Both the position numbers and the translations under genes were made by a program. A stretch of 64,000 nt of DNA from Acidimicrobiales bacterium AG-410-I20 (GTDB taxonomy: Bacteria > Actinomycetota > Acidimicrobiia > Acidimicrobiales > MedAcidi-G1), in contig QCKS01000001.1 in assembly GCA_003215175.1 (NCBI GenBank), positions 1 to 64,000 on the forward strand, in the 5' to 3' direction. This document shows positions 7,632 to 18,000 of this stretch, piece after piece; the stretch's first letter is position 1; every line of letters starts with the position of its first letter. The notes beneath the pieces are model-generated. The model was given only the letters and a program-made list of their open reading frames with translations, was not told where the DNA came from and did not search any database.

Positions 7632-8945
7632 GTGGCATTTAGTTTCTCTTCAGAAGAGTCAGGCGGAAACGACCAATCGGTATCTGATCATTCAGTAAGT
7701 TCGTCCGGAATTTACTGGACCGTTGGCGCCTTCGCACTCGTAAGTCTGGCAGGCATTATTCTGAACCAGTTGATTGCCTCCAAGCTCGGTGTTACTTCTC
7801 TTGGGCGCTACAACTCGTTCTTAGCGGTAATCATTGTTGGTGGCCAAATGGGTTCAGCTGGGATACATGGGTCGGTTCTTTATCACACTCCTAAATTTCG
7901 TTCAGAGAGCAGACCTACAGGCCAAGTGTTAGTTGGGGCGTTAACTGCAACTACAGTCACTTCCTTACTCTCAACTGGCCTGATCGTAGGTATAGGAGAA
8001 GTTCTCCTACGAGCTGCAGGTAATGACTATTACCTCAAGGGTTTGCACGCAATTGCTTTAGGCCTATTTCTTTACCCATTGAACAAAGTTCTTCTTTCAC
8101 ATATAAATGGGCTTCGTCGTATCCGTTCATTCTCAGTTCTATTCGCATCACGCTTCGTGCTTTTGGCATTTTTTGCATGGGGAGCCAACCGTTTCTTTGA
8201 CGGAGACCAACATCTTTTGTGGACAATTACTTTGACAGAAGTTGTCATGTTCCTCGCTCTGCTATTCACAGTACGACAAGAACTTATAAGAAATCCAAAA
8301 TGGGAAGCTCTAAATGAAAATGTTAGAGCCCACTTTCGATTCGGAATACGCGGTCTCATTGGAGGAATGCTCCTAGACCTAAACACCAGAGTAGACATAC
8401 TCTTGCTCGGCGTAATCGCTGGTTCAGAGTCCGTAGGTATTTACAGCATCGGGAGTCTCTTCGCTGAAGGTCTTTATCAACTAACAATGGTTCCGCGATA
8501 TAGCTACGACCCAGTTGTGACTCACTTGATCGTTGAGGAACGCCACACTGAATTAAAGGATGTAGTACAAGAAGCGAAAAGAAAGACTTATTACTTAATA
8601 ATTCCAATTGTGGCTATAGCTAACGTTTGCTATCCCTTCGTTGTGGGGATTCTTTTTGGAGAAGACCTCGCTATGGATAGTTGGAAGGTCTTTGGAATCC
8701 TTTCAATTGGTTTGGTTTTAAGCGCTGGGTATGTTCCATTCACCAATCTCTTACAGCAGGCAGGGAAACCCACGCGGCAGTCAGCGTTATTAGGTGCAAT
8801 CACTGGGGTAAATATCATCTTGAATCTTGCCCTCATTCCTCTATTTGGCATGGTGGGTGCAGCCCTCGCTACGGCAATAGCTCAAGTTTCTTTAATTTTC
8901 TTCCTTAGGGGTTTGGCACGCTCTGTGATCGGTTACCGGTTATGA
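7632..8945 (+). CDS. Wzx-like polysaccharide flippase (MOP superfamily)
   Basis: 437 aa, GTG start. About 12-14 membrane segments spread over the whole length, with the typical N-terminal helix pair (GIILNQLIASKLGVTSLGRY) and the central DILLLGVIAGSESVGIYS signature of polysaccharide flippases, where a helix is followed by a loop ending in GIY. It should flip a polyprenyl-diphosphate-linked oligosaccharide to the outer face. The stop overlaps the next start by 4 bases (ATGA), implying translational coupling with the GT-C gene downstream. No Wzy polymerase is obvious nearby, although one of the large membrane proteins could play that role. Confidence 0.85.
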   Translation: MAFSFSSEESGGNDQSVSDHSVSSSGIYWTVGAFALVSLAGIILNQLIASKLGVTSLGRYNSFLAVIIVGGQMGSAGIHGSVLYHTPKFRSESRPTGQVLVGALTATTVTSLLSTGLIVGIGEVLLRAAGNDYYLKGLHAIALGLFLYPLNKVLLSHINGLRRIRSFSVLFASRFVLLAFFAWGANRFFDGDQHLLWTITLTEVVMFLALLFTVRQELIRNPKWEALNENVRAHFRFGIRGLIGGMLLDLNTRVDILLLGVIAGSESVGIYSIGSLFAEGLYQLTMVPRYSYDPVVTHLIVEERHTELKDVVQEAKRKTYYLIIPIVAIANVCYPFVVGILFGEDLAMDSWKVFGILSIGLVLSAGYVPFTNLLQQAGKPTRQSALLGAITGVNIILNLALIPLFGMVGAALATAIAQVSLIFFLRGLARSVIGYRL

Positions 8946-11002
8946 AATCTAAAGAAAAAGCCAGTTACGCTCCGTCAACAAACACGGAAAAACGAACTCA
9001 AGAATATGCAATTACGACGTATGAATTAGTAGTACTTTTTGTCGGTTTAGCTAGTTCAGCATCAATAGCTCTGTTAGCAGTAGAGAGATTTGCCATCCTT
9101 TTAGTCTTAACATTTGCAGCACTAGGAACAGCCGTAGCGGCATTTTATTTTGGGTATTCCGTAAGAAAAAACGTTCTTCGGACAACACCGTTCATGAGCG
9201 TCATTGTCCTAGCAGGACTCTTACTACGTCTAGAACACTGGCCAAATCTCACCGGCGGTCAAGACCAAGGCCTCTATGTGAATATGGCGTCAGCTTTAAG
9301 AAGAACGGGCTCGTTAGAGTTCATTGACAAATTTCGAGAAGAACTCTCAACCGAAACACAAGCGATCTATGACCAAGCAGTTCTTCTTTCCGTCTCTGTT
9401 GTTGACTCTGTGCGTTCTGCTATCACAATTGAGTTTTACCCTCTTCATCCAATCTGGATGGCGATTAACGAATACATTTTCGGCCCCTACGGTCGGCATC
9501 TTTCTCTTATAGGTTTTTCTCTGCTTGGAATGGCCGGGGCTTACCATCTTGCTTTGGAAATAGATAGTCGCAAATCAGTCGCGAAATTATTTACAGCACT
9601 AATCGCCATCAATCCCGCACTCGTATTCTTCGCAAAATTCCCAGTAGGTGAAACCGTAGCAATGGCATTTGCTCTGAACGGTTTTGTGTTTGCTATTCGT
9701 TCTGTACGTAGCGAGAATCAGGGCCAAAGAAGGCTCGCGTATCTCTTAACCGGGTTATGTTTTGCTGGTCTCAGTTTTACTCGTTTACAAGTCCTTTTGT
9801 ACCTACCCTTCTTAGGAGTTGTAGCCTTTCTGTCCACACTTCCAATCGCTACGCAACAAATACGACAAAGAGTATTCCTAGTTTCTGCTCTAATCAGCGG
9901 AGTATTTTTCATCAGCTTTCTTTACTACCGCGAATATCAAACGGGCATGTATCTACCGCTTAAAGAGACCATTGAAGATGCCTTGCCATCTCTGCCTGTT
10001 TTAGGAATCATCGCTGTAGTTGGCTTAGCTATCTCTTTAACTATCAACTATTACCTGAAAACAAATCATTCGAAAATAATTGATTTATCGAAACTGTTGC
10101 CAACAGTTATCAAAATTGGCCCCTGGACTGTTCTTTTAGCGTTAGCACTGTCAACTAAAACCTTAATCGACCTTTATCAGACAGGAGTCATGTATCCGTG
10201 GGATTATCCAGTGCCTGATGGTCCTAATGCACTCATTTTCAGATTCCATATTTTGTATCGACTTCTGCTTTTTGTCTCTCCGATAGGTTTCTTACTCCTT
10301 TTACTAGGGCCATGGGTACGAAAAAAAAGATCCCTTATTTTTTCAGTACTCTGTATTTTTTTCTCTTTACTTTGGGTAGTGACCCTTACTCGCCCATACA
10401 CCCCTTATTTGTATTACTACGGCCGGTATTTGGCAGTGGACGTTCTTCCCATTTCCCTCTTCTTTGTTGCAGCGACCGGAACCGATCTTTACAACTCTTC
10501 TAGAAGATGGATAGGAGCGGTAGCTGTTGCAGCGGTTATGGCATGGTCGATGCTTTTTTCTGTGCTGCAGCTTGGGAACACGGAGGGGGAGTCCAATAAG
10601 ACTCTTGAAGCATTCGCAGAGGAAGTAACAAAAGAAGATGTACTTGTTGTTTCAATAGTAGATCAGCGCTTCATAGTCCCAATGCGAGTCACGTTCGAGA
10701 GATCTGTGTTCGTTCTAGCGGACGTTGATTCGTCACCAGAAGTCATTAACGAATTACATGGAATAGCTAAAGAACGTGGTGGAAGGCTTCTTTTAGGGGT
10801 ATTGCAAGGTTTGCCTCAACCCGAGTTGGCACCCGTTTCCGAACTACCGTTTGATGATTGTTTAATGACTAACTCGGATCATTTTCGCGGGCAGATACAC
10901 ATGAACACTCCGGCGCTACGTCAGAGCCTCATACTCCCATACACTTGGCACTGTCACGAGACAACGTATACGTTTTACGACTTAGGTTCAGAAAGGAGTT
11001 AA
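8942..11002 (+). CDS. GT-C-type membrane glycosyltransferase
   Basis: 686 aa. About 12-13 membrane segments. After the second or third helix is a luminal-type loop with GGQDQGLYVNMASAL, the acidic motif expected for GT39/GT83-like GT-C enzymes (Asp plus Gln). The C-terminal ~150 residues are soluble. It begins inside the stop of the flippase gene, suggesting that the two act on the same lipid-linked substrate, for example adding a sugar after flipping. An A8 run near 10320 lies within the gene but the frame is intact. The acceptor and donor are unknown. Confidence 0.75.
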   Translation: MKSKEKASYAPSTNTEKRTQEYAITTYELVVLFVGLASSASIALLAVERFAILLVLTFAALGTAVAAFYFGYSVRKNVLRTTPFMSVIVLAGLLLRLEHWPNLTGGQDQGLYVNMASALRRTGSLEFIDKFREELSTETQAIYDQAVLLSVSVVDSVRSAITIEFYPLHPIWMAINEYIFGPYGRHLSLIGFSLLGMAGAYHLALEIDSRKSVAKLFTALIAINPALVFFAKFPVGETVAMAFALNGFVFAIRSVRSENQGQRRLAYLLTGLCFAGLSFTRLQVLLYLPFLGVVAFLSTLPIATQQIRQRVFLVSALISGVFFISFLYYREYQTGMYLPLKETIEDALPSLPVLGIIAVVGLAISLTINYYLKTNHSKIIDLSKLLPTVIKIGPWTVLLALALSTKTLIDLYQTGVMYPWDYPVPDGPNALIFRFHILYRLLLFVSPIGFLLLLLGPWVRKKRSLIFSVLCIFFSLLWVVTLTRPYTPYLYYYGRYLAVDVLPISLFFVAATGTDLYNSSRRWIGAVAVAAVMAWSMLFSVLQLGNTEGESNKTLEAFAEEVTKEDVLVVSIVDQRFIVPMRVTFERSVFVLADVDSSPEVINELHGIAKERGGRLLLGVLQGLPQPELAPVSELPFDDCLMTNSDHFRGQIHMNTPALRQSLILPYTWHCHETTYTFYDLGSERS

Positions 11003-11011
11003 GTCGAGAAA

Positions 11012-12307
11012 CTAACCGATTCCGATGGTCAACAAAGCAGTTGAAGAATCAAAAAAGTGATCTGAATTCAGAATTCTTCGACCATCTACTACCGTTTTAG
11101 GATTTCCAAGATCAGTCGGACCTAATGAAGCATATTCCGGGTGGTCGGACTGCACGATAATTGCATCAACTTGACCCCCAAGAACATGGGGTCTAAATCC
11201 AAGGTCTGCAAGTTCAGCGTCGGAAAGCATTGGATCATGAACTGATACAACCGCTCCTCGGGCTTCGAGAGATTTCACTAGAGGAAAAACTCCCGAAAAA
11301 GCCATTTCTTTCACTCCGCCTCGATAGGTAGAACCAAGAACACCTACTGTTACCCCTTCAAGGCTCCCTAAATGATTTTCCAGACGAGAAACAGCCCGTT
11401 CAGGGCCAGCATCATTTACTTCCCGTGCTAGGGGAGGAAGTAAAGCAGCTTCATCAACCGAGGAATAGAACCTTGGGTAGACCGGTATACAGTGGCCACC
11501 AACATAAATTCCTGGACGATGAATATGAGAGAAAGGTTGACTATTTGCAGCGTCAATAACCTGGTAGACATCAACACCAAGTCGTTCTGCAAAATCACCA
11601 AACTCGTTAGCTAAAGCAATATTCACATCCCGGTAAGTGGTCTCTGCAAGTTTCGTAAACTCTGCTGCCTCAACACTTCCAAGGTCCCAAACTCCATTTG
11701 GTTGAGCAAGATCTGGGCGTTCATCAAAATTTAGAACCGCCTCGTAGAAAGAAACAGCGATTTGCCCACAAAGAGGAGTAAGACCGCCAACAATTTTTGG
11801 ATAACTCTTTAGATCTTCAAAAATTCTTCCAGAAAAAACTCGTTCTGGAGAGTGAACAACATGGAAGTCCTCGCCCGCAGTTAGGCCACTACTTTCCTCC
11901 AACACTGGGGCTAAGCGAGAACGGGTCGCCCCTACAGGAAGAGTCGTTTCGTAAATCACTGTTTGACCCGGTGTAAGTACTGCACCTATATCTCGACTTG
12001 CGGATTCCAAAATCGAATAGTCAGGGACACCATTTTCATCAACGTACATCGGGACAATAACAACGATTACATCAGCCCCTGATGAAGCTTTTGAATTACT
12101 CGTTGTAGCGCTCAAGAGTCCACTATCTAAAGAACGAATAATGCCCTCAACTAGTCCAGGCTCACCCGGAAATGGCTCACGACCATTGTTGACGTCGTCC
12201 ACAACTCGCTGAGATGCGTCCCCGCCGACAACCTCAATACCAGCATCAGCAATAGTTACAGCAATCGGAAGGCCTATTTTCCCAAGACCGATAACGGCAG
12301 CTTTCAC
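11012..12307 (-). CDS. UDP-N-acetylglucosamine 6-dehydrogenase (WbpA-like)
   Basis: 431 aa. The Rossmann motif GLGKIGLP at the N-terminus binds NAD. The catalytic Cys is in GGHCIPV (Cys273). A C-terminal domain begins near VTVGVLGSTYRGGVKE. This is the UDP-GlcNAc/UDP-ManNAc subgroup of nucleotide-sugar dehydrogenases, oxidising C6 to a carboxylate. The neighbours (WbpB-, WbpE- and WbpD-like) identify the pathway as UDP-2,3-diacetamido-2,3-dideoxy-glucuronate. It overlaps the upstream oxidoreductase gene by 4 bases and is last in a four-gene minus-strand operon. It is convergent with the GT-C gene, with only 9 bases between. Confidence 0.85.
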   Translation of the reverse strand: MKAAVIGLGKIGLPIAVTIADAGIEVVGGDASQRVVDDVNNGREPFPGEPGLVEGIIRSLDSGLLSATTSNSKASSGADVIVVIVPMYVDENGVPDYSILESASRDIGAVLTPGQTVIYETTLPVGATRSRLAPVLEESSGLTAGEDFHVVHSPERVFSGRIFEDLKSYPKIVGGLTPLCGQIAVSFYEAVLNFDERPDLAQPNGVWDLGSVEAAEFTKLAETTYRDVNIALANEFGDFAERLGVDVYQVIDAANSQPFSHIHRPGIYVGGHCIPVYPRFYSSVDEAALLPPLAREVNDAGPERAVSRLENHLGSLEGVTVGVLGSTYRGGVKEMAFSGVFPLVKSLEARGAVVSVHDPMLSDAELADLGFRPHVLGGQVDAIIVQSDHPEYASLGPTDLGNPKTVVDGRRILNSDHFFDSSTALLTIGIG

Positions 12308-13269
12308 TGGGTTTCCTTAATTAAGTCCTCAGCGACTTGTAAGGTTCTCAATCCATCTTCCAAACTCACCAAATCATCATCTGACCCACCTGTAATTGCT
12401 TCTTTAAAACGCAATAGCTCTATTTGAATTGGTTCGCTTTTTGAAAACGCATATCGAGTTACATTTCCTTCAGTCACCCCGCGCATTTGCTGGATAGCTT
12501 CCCATTCACTGGAGGTGTGCCCATTCTCAAAAAAAGTTAAATCGGAAGACAAAAGGTCTGCTTGCAACGCTCCTTTTTCTCCCAAAACAGTCACGGACCT
12601 TTGTTTAATTGGAGAAATCCATGCAACTTGCATTGAAACTGCAACGTTGTCGCCAGCAAGCCCCACTGCGACCATAAGATCTTCATGTTGCCTGTCCATT
12701 TTATGTTTGGTTACAGAATGAATCTCATGGATTTCACCAGCTAACCAGCGAACAATATCTATGTCATGGGTCGCTAAATCTTTAACTACTCCAACGTCAG
12801 TGATTCGAGCAGGGAAAGGACCAGTTCTAACTGTTGAGATAGAAAAGACAGGACCGAGTTGCTCTTTATTCAAACGCTGCCTCATCTCATTTAGTGCTGG
12901 ATTGCATCTTTCAACATGACCGACAGCAGCAATAAGTCCTGATCCTTCAAAAGCTTCAACGATCTCAGCAGCTTCTTCAGTTGTCCCAGCAAGAGGTTTT
13001 TCAATTAATACATGAATTCCTGCTTCACGAAGTTGCATAGCCGTCTCATAATGAAGATGAGTCGGAACCGCAATCACAGCAGCTTCAATTCCTTGCTTTA
13101 GAAGAGATTCAGTGTCTGAAAAAACCTGCCCCTGATGTATCACGCCATACTGGTCTCCCTGCGGGTCAACGGCTCCAACAAAATCAAATGCATCAAGAGA
13201 TTGACAAAGACGGCCATGATGACGGCCCATCATTCCGAGACCTATAACGCCGATACGAACCTGGCTCAT
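12304..13269 (-). CDS. UDP-GlcNAcA 3-dehydrogenase, Gfo/Idh/MocA family (WbpB/WlbA-like)
   Basis: 321 aa. The N-terminal NAD-binding motif is GVIGLGMMGRHH. The EKPLAGT signature at about residue 95 carries the catalytic-site Lys, and the beta-sheet C-terminal domain is typical of Gfo/Idh/MocA proteins. In context it should oxidise the 3-hydroxyl of UDP-GlcNAcA, which the adjacent aminotransferase then aminates; in WbpB the NADH is recycled with 2-oxoglutarate. It starts in the 4-base overlap with the aminotransferase gene. Specificity comes from the neighbourhood; the family is certain. Confidence 0.82.
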   Translation of the reverse strand: MSQVRIGVIGLGMMGRHHGRLCQSLDAFDFVGAVDPQGDQYGVIHQGQVFSDTESLLKQGIEAAVIAVPTHLHYETAMQLREAGIHVLIEKPLAGTTEEAAEIVEAFEGSGLIAAVGHVERCNPALNEMRQRLNKEQLGPVFSISTVRTGPFPARITDVGVVKDLATHDIDIVRWLAGEIHEIHSVTKHKMDRQHEDLMVAVGLAGDNVAVSMQVAWISPIKQRSVTVLGEKGALQADLLSSDLTFFENGHTSSEWEAIQQMRGVTEGNVTRYAFSKSEPIQIELLRFKEAITGGSDDDLVSLEDGLRTLQVAEDLIKETQ

Positions 13270-14339
13270 GCGGAAACACTTTCATTTAGTACTTCAACGA
13301 TAAGGCTTCGTTCTTCTTCCTCCAGGTCAGGTCTCACAGGTATAGAAAGCACTTTCTCTGCTAGTTCTTCAGTTACGGGCAAGGAAGGAGCAGAATCAGC
13401 ATAAGGTTTCTGAACATGGGTAGGAATTGGGTAATAGATTCCATAACCAATTCCATTTTCTTCGAGAGCAGCAATTGTTCGTTCCCTGTCCGGCGGGCAA
13501 ATCGTGTATTGGTGATAAACGTGGTAAATCCCTTCCGAAACTTTTGGAGGGTTGAGCGCTGGATCCAAATTATTCTGGTAAAAGTCAGCGTTCTTTCTTC
13601 GACGCTCAGTCCATTCTCCAAGACGATTGAGTTGAACTAAACCTATTGAAGCAGAAATATCGGTCATTCTTTCATTTAACCCAATCACTTCATGGACGTA
13701 TCTTTGTTCCATCCCTTGGTTGCGTATCAATCGAGCAACACGATAAACCTCCGGATCGGAAGTAGTGATCATGCCGCCTTCACCTGTAGTCATATTTTTG
13801 GTTGGATAGAAGCTGAATGCAGCAAATTTACCTACGGCACCAGTGACCAAATTCTCAACTGTGGCACCATGAGATTGGGCAGCATCTTCATACAGTTCTA
13901 AGCCTTTTTCTTCAGCAAGTTCAATGAGTTCAGGTAGAGGTGCTGGGTATCCAAATAAATGAACAGGCATAATCCCTTTGGTTTGTTCGGAGATAAGCGG
14001 AAGAACGGTTTCGGGTGTTATCACATAAGTCTCTGGGTCAACGTCTGCAAAAACTGGTTTCGCCCCAAGAAAAGCAACAGCATTAGCGGTAGCAGCGAAA
14101 GTAAATGACGGAACGATCACTTCGTCTCCTGGTCCGACTCCACAAGCTGCTAACCCAACAACTAAAGCCGATGTGCCACTATTTACGGCGACAGCATGAT
14201 CCGCGTTAACGAATTCGGCGAAAGCTTCTTCAAATTCAACGACCTTCGCTCCACCAGCAATCATTCCTGAACGAAGAACATTCAGCACTGCCTCTTCTTC
14301 TTCAAGGCCAATAATTGGGCGCGAAATTGGAATACTCAT
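13266..14339 (-). CDS. PLP-dependent sugar 3-aminotransferase, DegT/DnrJ/EryC1 family (WbpE-like)
   Basis: 357 aa. The PLP-binding Lys is in FYPTKNMTTGEGG (Lys181). The glycine-rich NSGTSAL phosphate cup (about 53-59) and EDAAQSHGA (about 151-159) are family hallmarks. It should transfer an amino group from glutamate to UDP-3-keto-GlcNAcA. It is second in the operon after the acetyltransferase gene (12-base gap) and overlaps the oxidoreductase gene by 4 bases. The order acetyltransferase, aminotransferase, 3-dehydrogenase, 6-dehydrogenase makes a complete route from UDP-GlcNAc to the diacetamido-glucuronate. Confidence 0.85.
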   Translation of the reverse strand: MSIPISRPIIGLEEEEAVLNVLRSGMIAGGAKVVEFEEAFAEFVNADHAVAVNSGTSALVVGLAACGVGPGDEVIVPSFTFAATANAVAFLGAKPVFADVDPETYVITPETVLPLISEQTKGIMPVHLFGYPAPLPELIELAEEKGLELYEDAAQSHGATVENLVTGAVGKFAAFSFYPTKNMTTGEGGMITTSDPEVYRVARLIRNQGMEQRYVHEVIGLNERMTDISASIGLVQLNRLGEWTERRRKNADFYQNNLDPALNPPKVSEGIYHVYHQYTICPPDRERTIAALEENGIGYGIYYPIPTHVQKPYADSAPSLPVTEELAEKVLSIPVRPDLEEEERSLIVEVLNESVSA

Positions 14340-14351
14340 ACTTAAAAACTT

Positions 14352-14927
14352 TTAATCTTTCTCATCAAGACTAATTGAACGACGCTTAGCCTCTTCTTCA
14401 TCTATTCTCGTCCCATTCTCATCAACCCATCCAAGGATACGGGCAGGAGTGCCACCCACTAAAGCGAAATCGGGCACATCTTTAGTTACCACTGCTCCGG
14501 CGGCGACCATCGCCCAACGACCAACGGTTACACCGGTAATTAATACACTTCGAGCACCGATAGCAGCGCCATAGCGAATAAGCGTCGTTTGAGTCTCCCA
14601 GTCCTCGGAACTTTTTAAAGTCCCATCAGTATTTACCGCTCGTGGAAAACGATCATTAGTAAACACAGCAGCTGGGCCGACAAACACACCCTCTTCTAAT
14701 ACAGCGGGGGCGTACACCAGGGCATAGTTCTGGACTTTGCAGTTATTTCCTAATTTGACCCCTTGGTCAATGTAAGCGCCTCTTCCGATGATGCATTCTT
14801 CACCTATTTCAGCTGATTCACGAATTTGGGCAAGATGCCAGATAACTGTCCCGTCACCAATAGTGGCACGCGAATCTACATCAGCGCTTTCTTCAATACG
14901 TAAAGGCATTGTTACAGGATAACGCAC
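14352..14927 (-). CDS. Hexapeptide N-acetyltransferase (WbpD-like)
   Basis: 191 aa, or 185 aa if translation starts at the second Met ([11 protein letters not shown]), which matches the usual family start better. The body is a left-handed beta helix of hexapeptide repeats (for example [59 protein letters not shown]). The NDRFPR segment is typical of WbpD/WlbB acetyltransferases that acetylate the 3-amino group of UDP-GlcNAc(3NH2)A. It is the first gene of the minus-strand diacetamido-uronate operon; its promoter should be in the 95 bases shared with the divergent lipoprotein gene. Confidence 0.85.
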   Translation of the reverse strand: MRYPVTMPLRIEESADVDSRATIGDGTVIWHLAQIRESAEIGEECIIGRGAYIDQGVKLGNNCKVQNYALVYAPAVLEEGVFVGPAAVFTNDRFPRAVNTDGTLKSSEDWETQTTLIRYGAAIGARSVLITGVTVGRWAMVAAGAVVTKDVPDFALVGGTPARILGWVDENGTRIDEEEAKRRSISLDEKD

Positions 14928-15022
14928 TAAATGGGGGTCATAGTTTCAAAGAGTGAACTTGATCTATAGCCCTTCAAATTGTCTAAGAAACTCAGACTAA
15001 TACCTAGTTGATAGCGTCAATA

Positions 15023-18000
15023 ATGATGATAAATAGAGTCAAACAGGCCTCAATTTGGATTTATCTTCTTTCTGCTGCCCTTTTTGCATCAGGATGCTCC
15101 TCCTCAGATACCAATCAGGTCGTGAACCAAAATCAAAGCCCAACAACCGTTGTTGTAGAACCACCCATTTTTGAACCACCCCAAGAACCAGTTTCGGTTG
15201 ACCCTCTCCAAGTACTGCCAGTAAAAGTCAAAGACACCGTCTATTTGCGACTAACAATAGCGGAGGACCTACTGCCCCTAAAAACTTCAAGACTTATAGA
15301 GATGTCTCTAGACGAAGGTGCAACATGGAGTGAGATATCTGGCGAGCAAGAAAACTATCTTCGAAGCGGTCAAGAAGCGATAAAAGTCAAAAACATTCCA
15401 GAAGCAAAACAACATTTATTTCGAATATCTCTTACAAACGCGACTGGTGAAAAAATCTATAGTTCAGCCACACCAGCCATTTCTTCTTGCGAGGCCCCAA
15501 GCGGAGTTATAGCAGATTTGCGAGAGAAACTAACCCGTTCTCTTGCTGGTATTGCAGACTATGAAGACTTTATAACCGCGGACATTCCTAAGTCTTCAGC
15601 GGCAATTCTCTTAGCAGAAGTAATATGTCTGAAATCAGTGGCAACGCATGATCGAGAATTCATGGATGCTGTAGGAAACCATCTCTTAGATTGGCCTGAT
15701 AAATACCCCTCAGAAAAATTTGGATGGGGTCTGCCATTTGCTTGGGACGCATTTGGTGATGGTACAGAAAACAACCCAAACACTGTTTACTCAATATCTA
15801 CAGGGTTAGTGATTAAAGCATTACTTGATTGGGCAGAAGTAAGCTCTACAGAAGTTCAGAACAGGGTTTATGAAGTTGTAGACAAATCTCTTCAAGAATG
15901 GGTCCAATCCGATTCGTTTACCCCGTTAGGTCAACTTGCTTACTCTCTAAGCCCATACGACAACCAACTAGATGTGTTCAACGCCTCGGCGATGCTTGCC
16001 GGACAAATGCAGAGATTCTCGTTACTGAGCGAAACAAATCAAGCGAAATACGAAGAAGTAGCAGATCAAGTAATGCAGTCACTACTTGACAATCACCGGC
16101 AGGAACAGATCCAACTAAAACTACGCCTTCAACCAGGGCAAAGCCTTGAAGAGTTAGCGCTCAACACAAATACAGACCTGCAAGAACTACTGTCATCCAA
16201 TGGGTTCGATCAAGATAACTACCCTAAAGACTTCGACCTTCTTGAGATGCCGCAAAATATTGAATCAGGATGGTATTGGAGTTACTCATCTCAAGAAACA
16301 ACACCAAATGACTTAACGCATGCCGGATACATCGTTGATGGAATATTCTCCTACGTTTCTAACGGAGGTTTACTCGCATCTCAATTCAATCAAGAACAGA
16401 TATCAAAACATTTAACAACTTTTCAGTCACAAGGCTTGATCTCGCATGAACTTTTGGGGTGGCCGAGATGGCGTCTGCATGAATTAACTAAACAAGAATG
16501 GCGAACTCCTCGACTTTATGACGTGGGTTGGAGTCTTTATCTCTCAGGAGAACTAGGGGTAGAAATTGAAACACTCCAGGTAGCTGCTTGCAGCGACGGC
16601 TTGAGTTACCGGCAAGATGGAGCGCATTACTTGAAGTATCCGCGATACATAAATCTAGATAACGCCCCCAACCCTGAGATACATGAGTACATGGCCTACT
16701 TTTATTTAGGTCAAGTGAACTCTCCATGCGGGTATTCATTCGATCTTCTCTCAGAGAGTTCACAAACTATTCCATTTGTTTCGATTGGGCACTCTTCGGA
16801 AAAACCTATTGATGTTTCAGTAGAGGCTAACTCCCATGGTTCTTTCATAGAAGTAGGAGAAAACAAATACTCTCTTATAGGAGAAGGAATACCAGTTGAC
16901 CTAGTTCAAACCGAAAATCACTTATTAGCAATAGTCCGCCATTGGACGTCAAGTTCTCTTGAATTCATTTCTTGGAACTCAACTGGCCATCCAGAAACTG
17001 TAACTTTACCTGGTCAAGATTCTGATCTAAGCCTGATATTTCGCGGGTTAGCAAAAGATAAAGATCATCTGTACATCGTCGTATATGACAATGCGGCTCT
17101 AGAGAATCAAATTCTAATTTACTCACAAGACAACCTTGAATTCCTTACCCAAATATCCTTACCTTCCTTTGAACCAGAAGCGGGGTACACCTATGAAATG
17201 GAACCTCCGGTTTCATTGCTGGTGAACTCATCAGGCAACTTAGAAATATTTGCAGGAACGCTATATGCAACATTAGTCAATGGAGAGATTGTTGAGAACC
17301 GGCTTGACGGATGTAGCAAAATTTTAGAAGCCAAACGAGGAATCGGCTCAACTATTGGAGTTCTATGTGAATCAAATGATTATTTTGAAGAAAGATGGCC
17401 GGAAAGAGAAGGCGGTTTTCAATTAGCGACCATAGATGAGACGGGTCTTGAATGGACTCAAATTGAGACAAAAGGCGCCCCGTTCAATCTTCGTTACGAC
17501 GACATACAGAAAACTTTCGTCTGGCAAGATTCAGGCGAGACAGACCTAAGTAGCTTTCTCCGATTTGAGATACTAAATGGACAAGCAAATGGTCTTCTGG
17601 AATTTGGGGTGAACAATCGCGAAGGAAGAATCTCTTGGAGCCAGATCTATTACCTCAATGCTTTCTTAGATCTTCTTGATGGAACCATAAAAGCAACTAA
17701 TAGCGATATTTCATTGGATGAAAAATTCTCAGAGTCTTTATGGCAACGGCTCGTACTCGAAATTCAGGCATTGAACCAAGTTCTTTGTATCGATGGCTAT
17801 GAAAGCCGTCCTTTTACCGTCAATAGAGAGCCAACCACTTTCGCTGTTCAAACTTCTCGAATCGCTCTTCTCTATGAACGACTTATCAATTATGTGCCAA
17901 GCATAGAAAACAGTGTTGACTGTATAAAAGACGTGGCAGAGAGTTCAGCTACTCTCGAAAACCATATAGAAGTGATCGCAGAAGAAGAAATACCCGGTTG

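Noticed and set aside
10320-10328. A8 run in the GT-C gene as a frameshift or sequencing error site
   Set aside because: The frame on both sides is continuous and has normal membrane-protein sequence.
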